Shown: positions 54,249-63,714, counted from the stretch's first letter. The stretch is 64,000 nucleotides of DNA from UBA2336 sp036787955 (GCA_036787955.1 DAIQOI010000001.1:62001-126000), one strand, 5' to 3'. Made by a program: numbers and translations. Notes: generated by a model not told the origin, from the sequence alone.

Positions 54249-54758
54249 ATGCCAACACCCCTTCAACTCCTGTTTTTTCTTTTTCTTCTTTATGCCTGCA
54301 CAAGGCGCTCTGCCGGGGATGAAGAAAAGCATGATGACGAAGCCCAAAAACTCACACCCTCCGTCACTGCACAACTACAGGGTAACTGGGAAAAATTAAC
54401 CCAATGGCCTTCCGGCGAGTGGGTGATATTCCGACCCTGCGATGCCGATAATCTTTCCATGACGGTTACCAACGATTCGCTGGTAATCGGATGGGGGCAG
54501 GACGCCTCGTTTGCTACAATTGAACATATTGAATACAATGAGGTTTCCAATCGTTATGCCTTAACCGTACACGATCCGGACTCCGATGAACCACTCGTTT
54601 ATTTTCTGGAATGGGAGAATGAAGAACACACACTGGCGCGATGGTGGTTATGGGGGCCGGATCAGACATCGGAAATACTGGCCCGAGTGGATATACTCGG
54701 CCGGTACCAGGAGTTTGTACAGCCCTGTCACGAATGCTGGGACGACTGCCAGGAATGA
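54249..54758 (+). CDS. Hypothetical lipoprotein
   Basis: A 169-residue protein with signal MPTPLQLLFFLFLLYAC and lipobox Cys17. The mature part is acidic with a beta-like region (EWVIFRPCDADNLSMTVTNDSLVIGWGQD), and ends in a Cys-rich tail (VQPCHECWDDCQE). Family not recognised. The imperfect box TATCTTTC lies exactly four bases before the ATG. Confidence 0.65.
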   Translation: MPTPLQLLFFLFLLYACTRRSAGDEEKHDDEAQKLTPSVTAQLQGNWEKLTQWPSGEWVIFRPCDADNLSMTVTNDSLVIGWGQDASFATIEHIEYNEVSNRYALTVHDPDSDEPLVYFLEWENEEHTLARWWLWGPDQTSEILARVDILGRYQEFVQPCHECWDDCQE

Positions 54759-55117
54759 ACTTTAAATACAGGAAAAAAATTACCAATTATCCGCCGGCTC
54801 AGGCAGTACAATCCGGTACGTCTTTCCCGGCCTTACTGCAAGCCGCTCGCTGCGCAGCCAGGGATTAAGACGTTTTTAAGAGCTTGACTTACCGCCATGT
54901 TTTAATGCAACCTGTACCGGGCCGGGTGTGGACTCGCTCACCTTAGTGCAGTTGAGTGATTCAGGTTGGTACAGATGCCCGGGATTCAACTTAGGTAAAC
55001 GTTAATCTGCAATTCGCGGTCAAGCCGTTCGCGCAAACAGCGTTCGTGTAGTGGAACTTTTTCACCGGCACACGATGCCTTCGCGGGTAAATCGCAGGAA
55101 ACCGCCCGGTAACGTGT
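54759..55117. other. Intergenic region with no recognised gene
   Basis: About 360 bases between convergent genes. No conserved reading frame, tRNA or strong terminator was found. CTGTACC near 54912 and GGTACAG near 54975 could pair over about 60 bases, but this is weak. Confidence 0.5.
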
Positions 55118-55285
55118 TCAATCCTCGGGCATACAGGCTTCTTTCAGCACCTCTTCGTGCTGTTCGCGGCTTTTTTCCAACTCATCCTTCAGCGTACGCA
55201 TCTGGTTATGCCCGTGCCGACCGTAATACAAGGCGATTACAAGGGCGATGAGTGAAAAAATGATGGGCAGAAACTTTTGAACCAT
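55118..55285 (-). CDS. Small membrane protein downstream of the TPR-CHAT gene
   Basis: A 55-residue protein starting at ATG 55285 (a GTG at 55303 overlapping the TPR-CHAT stop is also possible). One N-terminal transmembrane helix (FLPIIFSLIALVIALYYG) is followed by a charged helix (MRTLKDELEKSREQHEEVLKEA). It looks like a small coiled-coil membrane anchor. It lies close downstream of the TPR-CHAT gene, so it probably belongs to that operon. Family not recognised. Confidence 0.6.
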   Translation of the reverse strand: MVQKFLPIIFSLIALVIALYYGRHGHNQMRTLKDELEKSREQHEEVLKEACMPED

Positions 55286-55295
55286 ACGCAACACA

Positions 55296-58200
55296 TTATT
55301 CACCGATCAGAACAAACGCTCCCCAATAGTAGGGATGCGGGTACTTTTGTCTTACAGCAGCCTGTGCTTCACCGAAGGCAACTCTTTTGGGTTTGCCTGA
55401 CAATAGCAGGGCATAGAACTGCACCATGAGTTCCTGCGTAACGCGGTCATCCACTTTCCACAAACTCATGATAATATTTTTAGTACCGGCTTCCTGCAGT
55501 GCCCGTTGCAGACCATATACACCTTCCCCGTTTTTTATTTCACCCAGGCCGGTTTCACAGGCACTGAGCACCACCAGTTCGGTATCTTTTAAATCAAGAA
55601 GCTGAACTTCATTTGCAAAAAGAATACCGTCTTCATCAGAAGGCATCGTTTCACCGCGAAGACCCAGTTCTGCTCCTGCCAGCAGCAAGCCACTTCGCAT
55701 TAACGGATTCTCTTTGATGCGAATTTGTTTATCCGGATCAAGCTTTTCTACATTGTTCAGGAAAAATCCGTGCGTGGCAATATGCAGAATGTCCGGCCCC
55801 CGCAGCTGCTTTAGTTGCATTTCCGAGGCATCCTGGCCGGTTAAGAGCACAGCCTGAATCCCTTTACCTCTTAATACATTGTTTATTTCATTCACTTCGA
55901 TGCGGGTTCCTTCCAATACCGTAACATGGCCTTCTGCAAGATCGAAGAAACGTTGTGTTGAATCTTTGCGTATAAAATCCCGGACACGTCCGCGATTAGC
56001 CGCTGTATATTGCCGCGCTTCCTTTTTTCCGGTATAATCAGGATACCCAAACAGGTAGGCTTTATATTGCTGGTAATTCTTTCGCTGGGCAAACTGCTTT
56101 CCGCGATAATGAATCAGGTCTAATGATGACCCAAGCAAATGCAAGGCATATTCATCGGAAAGGTATTTGCCGCTAACCGGGTTATACAACGTGTTCAGGT
56201 TGATGTTGTGATAGATGCCGTCAGGCACAACATAAACTTTGCGCACACTTTTCAGTTTCGCATCCAGGGGCTTCCAGAAGATATTGTACGATCGCAGGTT
56301 GTCCGACCCCGACATGATGGAATTCATGTAAAATTTTATTTCACGACCTTCCATGTCTTTACCATTACCCAGCACAACATATTCTGGTTTTTGTTGTTGC
56401 GGACGAATGATAAAGGCCAGATAAATAACGGAATCAGTCCATCCGTTTTTATAATACTCCATTCGTACCCACTCCACCAAGGCCTCATCGGGTTTCAGTA
56501 GTTTCTGAACATCTTTCCAGGTATAGGCGGTATCGGCAGTAATGCGGTTAAGTACCTGAGATTTTCTCAGCAAATTCTTTTCAGCTCCGACAATCTGTTC
56601 GCGCAACGCAGCTGGATTAATTTTTCTTTCCTTAATCTGCTGCTCGCTTAATGTTAATACCCTGGCGTATTCTGCTTTGAGAGATTGATATTCATTAAAT
56701 AATTTACGCAAATCCGTATCGGTAGTGTTTTGTATTTCCTCACGAAAACCCTTTGCTGCCCGAAAAAGCGCGCTTTTGGTAAGCATATTGTAACGAAAAG
56801 CCCACGCAACTGCTGTTTCAATTTTATCAATTGCATCCAGCACAAACGAAAAATAGATGTCGCGGAAATAATTAAATTCTTCCAGGTATTTTTCGCGCTC
56901 GGATTCAGAAAGCAGAATGAAATTAGAATTGAGTTCATTGACAAACACACGTCCTGACTGAGTGTATAGTTGAAATGCCTCTGCATGTTTATGCTGATCT
57001 TCATAAACCATTGCCAGGTTGTTGCATACTGTTGCATAAAGCAGATGGCGGGTTAAACCGGCATTGATCAACACCGAAAGGGCTTCCTTATAGAGTTGTT
57101 CAGCTTCTGCTGTTTTTCCGTTTTTATCTTTTGCATAGGCCAGGTTATTGCAGGCCTGGGCGTAATCTATATGGTTTTTGCCTTGGTATTTTGCCCTGAG
57201 ATCCCTGATTTCTGAATAGAATGCTTCAGCTTTTTCGCGGTTGCCAGTTTTGTTGTAATAATAGGCCAGGCTGCCGCAGACTTCAGCATACCGGAGGTTG
57301 TTCCGGCCGAATGCATTGGCTATTACCGATAGTGCCGACTCCAATAAGGTTCCGGCTTCCGGATAACGCCCCATGTTGGTCAGCGTTGAAGCCAAGCGAA
57401 CACATGCAAATGCATACTCCGGATGGTCTTTTCCTTGGCGGGATTCCCGTACTGATACGATATCACGGAATAATTTCTCTGCCTTATCGTATTGACCCAG
57501 CTCATCATACAACACAGCCAGGTTACTGGTTACCTTAAGGTAATCATTATGATTTTTACCAAGGATTTTTTCTGCAACATCTCTTGCTTCCATATACATC
57601 AACTCAGCCTTTACATAGTCTCCCTGATCAGTATAAAGGCTGCCCAGCTCATTAAGCGTTTTTCCGTAGTCTGGATGATTTTTGCCAAACAGTTCTTCCT
57701 GTAGTGTTCGGGCTTTTAACAACCATTGCTCGGCCAGCGAAAAATTGCCGGCATCGAGGTAAGCAGATCCGAGATGATAACATTGCTTGGCGTAATCGGC
57801 TTGCTTTTCACCATAAGTTTTTCTGAAAATCTCAAGGGCTTCCAGGTGAAGTTGCTCGGCTTCTGAAAACCGATCCTGAAAAGCAAGGGCTGTTGCCATG
57901 GTTTTTGCAGCATGCGCAAACTTGTAATGGTTCCTTCCAAAAACTTTTTCGTAGATATGCAGCGCTTCGGTTCTTAACTCATATGCCCTGGCGTACTGTA
58001 CATGTTCGCTGTAAACATCGGCCAGAAAGAAAAGCGCCAATGCATATTCCTCACATTCCCGCCCTTTAATGTTTTCAATGGTTGTAAGAACTTCTGTTAA
58101 TAATAATTCAGCTTCTTTGAAATTTTCCAGTTTTACGTAAACGGCTGCCAGGTTGATACAATCACCCGCATACCTTTCGGAATCACTTCCAAATAAGCGC

Positions 58201-59510
58201 TTTGCCAACTGGCAGGTTTCCCGGGCAAGTTCCAGGGCCTTTTCATAGCTACCCGTTTCATAAAAAAACTTTGTAAGCGCATTGCAGGCAAAATAATATC
58301 TGACAGGATTTTCTTTTTCTGACGATCTGGTGTGTTGATAGTATGACAGATAGAGAGATTCTGCGTTCTTAATATCTCCTTTCAAAAAATAAATCCTGGC
58401 CTGATCAGCAAAGATGTTGATTTGAACATCATCATCTTTGAGCTGTTTGCGGTTGAATTCTGATGCTGCCACAAGCTGTTGTTCTGCATCCGACAAATTT
58501 CCCTGCAGCATTTTAAAGCCGGAAAGCCGGATTAACGTACTGATGTACAATGACGCATATTTTGTTTTCTCATCTTCCAGCAAGGCCTTGGCTTTCAGCA
58601 CCCACTCTTCTCCTTCCTGTAGCTTACCCAGTTCACGCAAGGCGTATGCCTTGTTCAACATGAGGTTGACCAGGAATTCTTTCGATACATCTGGAATCGT
58701 CTTAACCAAAGCAAGGCACTCATCTGCATATTCGATACCCTTTTTATAATCTTCTATAAAAAGACTTACATCAACCAGATCAGCTTCGGCCTGCAGGTAC
58801 TCCTTGCTGGCAGGTCCGTGCAACTGAACAACGCAATCGATGATTTGCTCGCTGACATCCAGCAATTTGCTTTTACTGAAGTGTTCTATGTTTTCGAAAT
58901 ATAGTATTTTCAGTGCCTTTAAGTTTTCGTAATAGTTGTTTGAGCATTTGCCTTGAATTTTTTCATAAATGGCTAATGCTTTTAGTAAATTAGACTCGGC
59001 ACTGTCCGACTCATTGAGGCGCATATAGCCGGTGGCGACATTACTACATACAATAGCAATCCACTCTGCATCCCCATTTGGCAGTGTTATAAAGGCATCC
59101 CTTGCTTCGGACCAGAAAATAACCGCATCTGCATAAAATTTATTTCGGGCAGCATAATTGCCGGTTTTGTTCAGCTCAATGGCTTTTTTTTCATCTATTC
59201 CTTTCAGTTGTTTAATCAGTAAAAAGTGCTTTTTGTATAATGGAATAGCCTTATCAGGCAGGTTCAATTCTTCATAAACCGATGCAAGATTATAACAGGC
59301 TGTGGCGTAGTTAACGTGATTTATACCATATTCTTCCTCAGCTTTTTTCAGGCCCTGCTCAAACTGAACAACTGCTTTTTTCAGATTCTTCTTGTTGTAG
59401 TAATGAATTCCTCTGCCATTCAACGCCTCCCACTGCTGGCTGAACACAAGGTTGTTCACAGCCATAAAAAGAATTGAAACTGCAACCCTTGCAGACATAA
59501 GTACAATCAA
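55296..59510 (-). CDS. Exported TPR-CHAT protein (caspase-like)
   Basis: A 1404-residue protein. A signal-like stretch (SARVAVSILFMAVNNLVFSQ) lies at the N-terminus. About 20 kinesin-light-chain-like 42-residue TPRs fill residues 30-880 (pattern YAxxCxNLAxxYxxLGxYxxAEzLxxEA). A helical linker follows, then the C-terminal CHAT domain (about 1080-1404). The caspase-fold catalytic dyad is visible: His1247 in HIATHGFF and Cys1318 in VVLSACETGLG. The C-terminal LWKVDDRVTQELM and PYYWGAFVLIGE are typical of CHAT. Its start overlaps the LOG gene by four bases. A protease role is expected by family, but the substrate is unknown. Confidence 0.9.
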   Translation of the reverse strand: MIVLMSARVAVSILFMAVNNLVFSQQWEALNGRGIHYYNKKNLKKAVVQFEQGLKKAEEEYGINHVNYATACYNLASVYEELNLPDKAIPLYKKHFLLIKQLKGIDEKKAIELNKTGNYAARNKFYADAVIFWSEARDAFITLPNGDAEWIAIVCSNVATGYMRLNESDSAESNLLKALAIYEKIQGKCSNNYYENLKALKILYFENIEHFSKSKLLDVSEQIIDCVVQLHGPASKEYLQAEADLVDVSLFIEDYKKGIEYADECLALVKTIPDVSKEFLVNLMLNKAYALRELGKLQEGEEWVLKAKALLEDEKTKYASLYISTLIRLSGFKMLQGNLSDAEQQLVAASEFNRKQLKDDDVQINIFADQARIYFLKGDIKNAESLYLSYYQHTRSSEKENPVRYYFACNALTKFFYETGSYEKALELARETCQLAKRLFGSDSERYAGDCINLAAVYVKLENFKEAELLLTEVLTTIENIKGRECEEYALALFFLADVYSEHVQYARAYELRTEALHIYEKVFGRNHYKFAHAAKTMATALAFQDRFSEAEQLHLEALEIFRKTYGEKQADYAKQCYHLGSAYLDAGNFSLAEQWLLKARTLQEELFGKNHPDYGKTLNELGSLYTDQGDYVKAELMYMEARDVAEKILGKNHNDYLKVTSNLAVLYDELGQYDKAEKLFRDIVSVRESRQGKDHPEYAFACVRLASTLTNMGRYPEAGTLLESALSVIANAFGRNNLRYAEVCGSLAYYYNKTGNREKAEAFYSEIRDLRAKYQGKNHIDYAQACNNLAYAKDKNGKTAEAEQLYKEALSVLINAGLTRHLLYATVCNNLAMVYEDQHKHAEAFQLYTQSGRVFVNELNSNFILLSESEREKYLEEFNYFRDIYFSFVLDAIDKIETAVAWAFRYNMLTKSALFRAAKGFREEIQNTTDTDLRKLFNEYQSLKAEYARVLTLSEQQIKERKINPAALREQIVGAEKNLLRKSQVLNRITADTAYTWKDVQKLLKPDEALVEWVRMEYYKNGWTDSVIYLAFIIRPQQQKPEYVVLGNGKDMEGREIKFYMNSIMSGSDNLRSYNIFWKPLDAKLKSVRKVYVVPDGIYHNINLNTLYNPVSGKYLSDEYALHLLGSSLDLIHYRGKQFAQRKNYQQYKAYLFGYPDYTGKKEARQYTAANRGRVRDFIRKDSTQRFFDLAEGHVTVLEGTRIEVNEINNVLRGKGIQAVLLTGQDASEMQLKQLRGPDILHIATHGFFLNNVEKLDPDKQIRIKENPLMRSGLLLAGAELGLRGETMPSDEDGILFANEVQLLDLKDTELVVLSACETGLGEIKNGEGVYGLQRALQEAGTKNIIMSLWKVDDRVTQELMVQFYALLLSGKPKRVAFGEAQAAVRQKYPHPYYWGAFVLIGE

Positions 59511-60262
59511 AAATTCGGTGCCAGCAGGTATTTGGAGTAGAAATCGTCTATAACAGCCACCGCCTCCTCTGGCTTATCAACCACGCAAAACAAGTCCAGG
59601 TCTTCCGGACTTATCATTCCCTCTTCAATAAGTACCTCTTTTACCCACTTCAGCCAGCCTTGCCAGAATTTTTTGCCCACCATCACAATCGGGAAACGGC
59701 CGATTTTTTTTGTCTGAATCAGCGTAAGCGCTTCAGTAAGTTCGTCCAACGTACCAAAGCCACCCGGCATCACAATAAAACCCTGTGAGTATTTTACGAA
59801 CATCACCTTGCGCACAAAGAAGTAATCGAACGTAATGAGTTTATCCGGGTCGATATACGGATTACCTTTCTGTTCGAAAGGCAGAAAAATATTGAGCCCT
59901 ACCGATTTGCCCCCGGCACGATGTGCTCCTTTATTGCCGGCCTCCATAATGCCGGGTCCGCCACCGGTTATTACCCCATAGCCATGCTGAACGAGCTGAT
60001 AAGCTATCTCTTCGGCTGTTTTGTAATAGGCATGACCCGGGTTGGTGCGGGCCGAACCAAATATGGTAACGCACGGCCCGATTTTGGCCAGTTTTTCCAT
60101 GCCATCCACAAATTCGCTCATCACTTTAAAAATCATCCACGCATTCTCACCTTTTATTTCGGCCCAGTCTTTTTCCTTGAATGCTTTCCGGATGCGGTGC
60201 TCATCTTCAATAACCTGTTGCAGCAAAGCACTGTCGGTTTTCTTTTTGTTCCTTGTTTTCAT
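59507..60262 (-). CDS. LOG family protein (TIGR00730 Rossmann fold)
   Basis: A 251-residue protein of the LOG/YvdD family, many of which release the base from nucleotide 5'-monophosphates as in cytokinin activation. Motifs are GSARTNPGHAYYKTAEEIAYQL, GGGPGIMEAGNKGAHRAGGKSVG and PGGFGTLDELTEALTLIQTKKIG; the last two contain the family GGGxGxM and PGGxGTxxE. The start is ATG 60262; a TTG at 60277 is also in frame. Its stop overlaps the TPR-CHAT start (ATGA). It is divergent from the GH130-like gene. A TATATTTC box lies 19 bases upstream. Confidence 0.92.
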   Translation of the reverse strand: MKTRNKKKTDSALLQQVIEDEHRIRKAFKEKDWAEIKGENAWMIFKVMSEFVDGMEKLAKIGPCVTIFGSARTNPGHAYYKTAEEIAYQLVQHGYGVITGGGPGIMEAGNKGAHRAGGKSVGLNIFLPFEQKGNPYIDPDKLITFDYFFVRKVMFVKYSQGFIVMPGGFGTLDELTEALTLIQTKKIGRFPIVMVGKKFWQGWLKWVKEVLIEEGMISPEDLDLFCVVDKPEEAVAVIDDFYSKYLLAPNF

Positions 60263-60294
60263 GAACTTTAAAATCAATTACGAAATATACAACG

Positions 60295-61395
60295 ATGAAA
60301 CGGTATTCAGGGCCAGCCGGTTTATTTCTGGTGTTTCTTTGTGTTATCGGTTGCGGCTATCGCCCGGCTAATAAAGATCGACCCACCTGGGCCTTGATCC
60401 CCTTTGAAAAGGCCGATGAAGCGAATCCGGTTTTGTCGCCCGCTAACGGAAAATTTTTCTGTCCGGTTCGTAAAGATACGGTGCTATGGGAAGAAAAGGA
60501 CGTATTTAACCCGGCAGCAGTGGTGCGCAACGGAAAAGTGTATTTGCTTTATCGTGCAGAAGATCGAATCGGTAAACATGCCGGTACTTCGCGCATTGGT
60601 CTTGCCGTAAGCGAGGATGGGCTGCATTTCGACCGACTGCACGAACCGGTGCTGTATCCGGATAATGATTCGCTGCTTCGCTATGAGTGGGAAGGAGGCA
60701 TTGAAGACCCACGCATTGTGGAAGCCCCCAATGGCACTTATATTCTTACTTACACGGCTTTCGATGGCAAAACTGCCCGGCTTATGCTGGCCACTTCAAC
60801 CGACCTGATAAAATGGGCAAAGTACGGGCCGGTACTGCAGGGACGCTTTAAAGACACCTGGAGCAAATCGGGAGCGATAGTGGCCGAACAACAGGGCGAT
60901 CGGGTGGTGGCGCGGAAAATAAACAACCGGTACTGGATGTATTTTGGCGATACAGATATATTTCTTGCCTGGTCGGATGACTTACTGCATTGGCAGCCGC
61001 TCACAGAGGGCAACAAGCTGATGCCTGTAATGAAATCGCGGCCCGGTTATTTCGACAGCCGCCTGGTAGAGCCCGGACCCGCTGCGTTGCTGCAACCGGA
61101 TGGTATATTGCTCATCTACAACGGCATGAACCTGGATGAAGGTGGAGATGAAAATCTGCCTCCCGGAACTTATGCCGGTGGTCAGGCATTGTTTAACCCA
61201 AGCGATCCATCCCGGCTAATCAACCGCCTGGAAAACTATTTCATTTATCCTGATAAGCCTTATGAACTCACCGGTCAGGTAAACAGGGTGTGTTTCCTTG
61301 AGGGCATGGTTTACTTCCGGAAGAAATGGTTTTTGTACTACGGCACAGCCGATTCGCATATTGCCGTTGCCGTGCATGAACCCTCACGTCAGTAA
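60295..61395 (+). CDS. Glycoside hydrolase family 130-like lipoprotein
   Basis: A 366-residue lipoprotein with lipobox VIGC near Cys20. The five-bladed propeller has the GH130 features FNPAAVVRNGKVYLLYRAED, EGGIEDPRIVE and SGAIV and ends with YYGTADSHIAVAV. Family members are phosphorylases or hydrolases of beta-mannosides; the GIEDPR Asp corresponds to the catalytic region. Because the protein is exported, phosphorolysis is less likely than hydrolysis. No SusC/D or other sugar genes are near. It overlaps the 3' end of the convergent epimerase by 12 bases. Confidence 0.85.
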   Translation: MKRYSGPAGLFLVFLCVIGCGYRPANKDRPTWALIPFEKADEANPVLSPANGKFFCPVRKDTVLWEEKDVFNPAAVVRNGKVYLLYRAEDRIGKHAGTSRIGLAVSEDGLHFDRLHEPVLYPDNDSLLRYEWEGGIEDPRIVEAPNGTYILTYTAFDGKTARLMLATSTDLIKWAKYGPVLQGRFKDTWSKSGAIVAEQQGDRVVARKINNRYWMYFGDTDIFLAWSDDLLHWQPLTEGNKLMPVMKSRPGYFDSRLVEPGPAALLQPDGILLIYNGMNLDEGGDENLPPGTYAGGQALFNPSDPSRLINRLENYFIYPDKPYELTGQVNRVCFLEGMVYFRKKWFLYYGTADSHIAVAVHEPSRQ

Positions 61396-62292
61396 ATTTT
61401 TTACAGCCTGACGGATTTCGGGAAACCGGAATGAAAAGCCGGCATCCATAATCTTTCTGGCTGAAACCAGGCTGCCTTTCAGTACCAGGTCGGCCATTTC
61501 ACCGAGCAACAACCTGAGCACAAATTCCGGAACGGGCGGCAACCAGATTTTTCTGCCATGGGCTTCGGCAATAGCGTATGTGAGCTCCCGATTGCTCACC
61601 GGATGAGGACTTACACCGTTGTAAACACCCTGAACGGATTCATTTTCAATGGCAAACAAAAACATCTGGCACAGATCTTCAATGTGTATCCAGCTCATCA
61701 TCTGGGTGCCTTTGCCCAATGGTGCCCCGACACCCCACCTTACCGGCTTACTTATCTGTTTCAGGGCCCCACCACCAGCGCTCAGCACAATTCCGATCCG
61801 AATTTTTACAACACGCAAACCCAGCTCCGCGATTTTGTCAGCCTCTGCTTCCCAGGCTTTTACTACTTCGGCCAGAAAATCACTGCCCGGAGTACTGTTT
61901 TCATCCAACACCTCATCATGGCCTCCAAAGCCATAGTACCCGATGGCCGATGCGCAGATTACGGCATTGACCTGATGCGGATTATTTTTTAAAGTTTTAT
62001 ACAGCAATGCGGTTGAGCGCGTACGGCTTTCGCGTATTTCCTGCTTGCGTTTTTTTGTCCAGGGTTTATCCGCTATCCCTGCACCGGCAAGGTGTATAAT
62101 GGTTTCAACGCCTGAAAGCGCACGCACATCAAAATATTCCTGTTCAATGTTCCAGGTAAAAGCAGGCACACCATCTTTTCTTTCCTTTCTTCCTATATGT
62201 ACAACTTCATATCCCTGCGCCAAGAGAACCCTGGTAAGATGTGAGCCAATCAGTCCGCTGCCACCGGTAATCAGTACGCGTTTTGGAACCAA
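61384..62292 (-). CDS. SDR39U1/TIGR01777-family NAD(P)-dependent epimerase
   Basis: A 302-residue extended SDR. The Rossmann GGSGLIGSHL is at residues 9-18. IIHLAGAGIADKPWTKKRKQEIRESR at 65-90 is the TIGR01777 signature. The C-terminal DUF1731 part has the VSARKIMDAGFSFRFPEI motif. No ATG opens this frame, and TTG 62292 is the likely start. Such proteins have been linked to cell-division inhibition (SulA-named) by annotation only. It is convergent with the GH130-like gene. Confidence 0.88.
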   Translation of the reverse strand: MVPKRVLITGGSGLIGSHLTRVLLAQGYEVVHIGRKERKDGVPAFTWNIEQEYFDVRALSGVETIIHLAGAGIADKPWTKKRKQEIRESRTRSTALLYKTLKNNPHQVNAVICASAIGYYGFGGHDEVLDENSTPGSDFLAEVVKAWEAEADKIAELGLRVVKIRIGIVLSAGGGALKQISKPVRWGVGAPLGKGTQMMSWIHIEDLCQMFLFAIENESVQGVYNGVSPHPVSNRELTYAIAEAHGRKIWLPPVPEFVLRLLLGEMADLVLKGSLVSARKIMDAGFSFRFPEIRQAVKNLLT

Positions 62293-62333
62293 TTTTGTTT
62301 AGTTTTGATAACAATTTAATAAACTGTTTCACC

Positions 62334-63023
62334 ATGCAAAAAGTTATCGCAGGATTGATACTGATAACGGGTATTCCGGTCTGGGCACAAACCATTGCGG
62401 TTAAAAAGGAAAGCGCCCGAATAAAAGGTAGTAACGTACAGGGTTATGAAACCGAACTGGAGGGGAGCGTGGAGGAAGTTACAGCTGCATTGAACAAATA
62501 CCTGAAAGTATTTGCCAAGCTGAAGCCGGGCAACAACCCGATAACCACCAGCGAAATTGTTATCAGCAATATCTCATACAAAAATCCGGTGTACGCGATG
62601 GTCCGTGAGCGCGGCAATCATGCCGCAGCCTGGTTAGGCATAAAACCTGAAGAATGGCCATCGGCAGAAGAAGCAGAAAAGATACAGCGTGAACTGGAGC
62701 GGTTAACCCGCGATTTTGCGGTAACATTTTACCGCGACCGGGTTCAGGCACAGATTGACGAATCAGAGCGAGCTCTGCAGGCAGTAGAAAGGCAACAACA
62801 ACGCCTTATAAATGAAAACAAGAATCTGAACGTTCGGCTGGAAAACAACCAGAAGGAAAAGGTTCAGCTCGAAAAATCATTAGAGGCCAACAAGCTGGAG
62901 TATCTTAATCTGCAAACGCGCCTGGAGCGGAATAAAAAAAGTCAGGATTCGCTTGCCATTGTGCTGGAACAGGTAAAGAAAGTGCTCGAGGCACATAAAG
63001 AGCGCAAGCAAAAAATAAATTAA
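62334..63023 (+). CDS. Secreted coiled-coil protein
   Basis: A 229-residue protein with signal peptide (MQKVIAGLILITGIPVWAQT); the start at 62334 is chosen for that. Residues about 25-125 form a globular part (GSNVQGYETELEGSVEEVTAALNKYLKVFAKLKPG). About 130-225 is a continuous coiled coil rich in Glu, Lys, Gln and Arg (DRVQAQIDESERALQAVERQQQRL and following). The family is not recognised. It probably interacts with other envelope proteins. Confidence 0.75.
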   Translation: MQKVIAGLILITGIPVWAQTIAVKKESARIKGSNVQGYETELEGSVEEVTAALNKYLKVFAKLKPGNNPITTSEIVISNISYKNPVYAMVRERGNHAAAWLGIKPEEWPSAEEAEKIQRELERLTRDFAVTFYRDRVQAQIDESERALQAVERQQQRLINENKNLNVRLENNQKEKVQLEKSLEANKLEYLNLQTRLERNKKSQDSLAIVLEQVKKVLEAHKERKQKIN

Positions 63024-63026
63024 ACT

Positions 63027-63641
63027 CTAGTGTGGCTTTTTGGTCAGGGAGTCGCGATCGCGGCTTTCATACACCATTTCCTCCACGGAGCCGTACAATT
63101 TTGATTTCCACATGCGTGCTTTTTTGTCGAAGTACACATTTTCATCCGGAAATTCAATGTAATTGAACCCGGCAGTGGCAGTATAGTAGGGTGTCAGATC
63201 TTCGCCTTTTACCATCAGGTCAAACAGATACAGCGCACGTTCTTCAAGTTCTTTGCGCGGCAATTTCCATGTGCGGAATATTTCTTCGTATTCAACAACG
63301 TTTCCTTTTTCGTCATATACAAGCCTGCCCCCGGTGGCTACCCATTTGGGCTGAATGCTGGGTGCTATTTTTCCTATGAGGAAATAATGGTATTTGGTTT
63401 TCTTGTCCATAAAATAAGCCAGCAGATCGAGTTGCGCAGCCTGCTTTTTGTAATGACCGGTGTAGGCTGTGTCAAATTTAAGCGAATCGTATACCCTGCG
63501 GGGTGCTTTACCCACGTACAGTGAAACTTTCTCCTTAAATATTTTTTGTTCAGCTGCCGAAAGATAGCGTTCCGGTGAATATTTGGGTTTATCCGAACAA
63601 CCGGCCACTATCCAAATCATTAAGAGTAAAACACAACGCAT
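63027..63641 (-). CDS. Hypothetical lipoprotein
   Basis: A 204-residue lipoprotein with signal MRCVLLLMIWIVAGC and Cys15 as the lipid anchor. The mature part is a mixed globular domain (AAEQKIFKEKVSLYVGKAPRRVYDSLKFDTAYTG and VATGGRLVYDEKGNVVEYEEIFRTW). Unknown function. Box TATTTTTG lies four bases before the ATG. Convergent with the coiled-coil protein gene, with only three bases between stops. Confidence 0.7.
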   Translation of the reverse strand: MRCVLLLMIWIVAGCSDKPKYSPERYLSAAEQKIFKEKVSLYVGKAPRRVYDSLKFDTAYTGHYKKQAAQLDLLAYFMDKKTKYHYFLIGKIAPSIQPKWVATGGRLVYDEKGNVVEYEEIFRTWKLPRKELEERALYLFDLMVKGEDLTPYYTATAGFNYIEFPDENVYFDKKARMWKSKLYGSVEEMVYESRDRDSLTKKPH

Positions 63642-63645
63642 ATGG

Positions 63646-63653
63646 CAAAAATA
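63646..63653 (-). promoter_or_regulatory. Minus-7 box TATTTTTG four bases before the lipoprotein ATG
   Basis: Perfect TAnnTTTG with spacer CCAT to the ATG at 63641. It lies between the upstream terminator and the gene, so an independent promoter is needed here. Confidence 0.6.
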
Positions 63654-63667
63654 GATTTTTCAAAATA

Positions 63668-63698
63668 AAAAGACCTGCCGGCCAGCGGCAGGTCTTTT
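63668..63698. terminator. Hairpin terminator
   Basis: Thirteen-base stem AAAAGACCTGCCG / CGGCAGGTCTTTT with a five-base loop. On the minus strand it terminates the gene at 63715 before the lipoprotein promoter; a T-run follows on both strands. Confidence 0.85.
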
Positions 63699-63714
63699 CT
63701 GGTTCTAACAAGCA

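Noticed and set aside
54900..54990. Structured small RNA in the gap
   Set aside because: Only one weak long-range pairing was seen, with no promoter or terminator to support it.
55296..59510. Craspase-type (gRAMP with TPR-CHAT) system
   Set aside because: No Cas7-11-like effector or CRISPR array is present in the window, and this protein appears to be exported.
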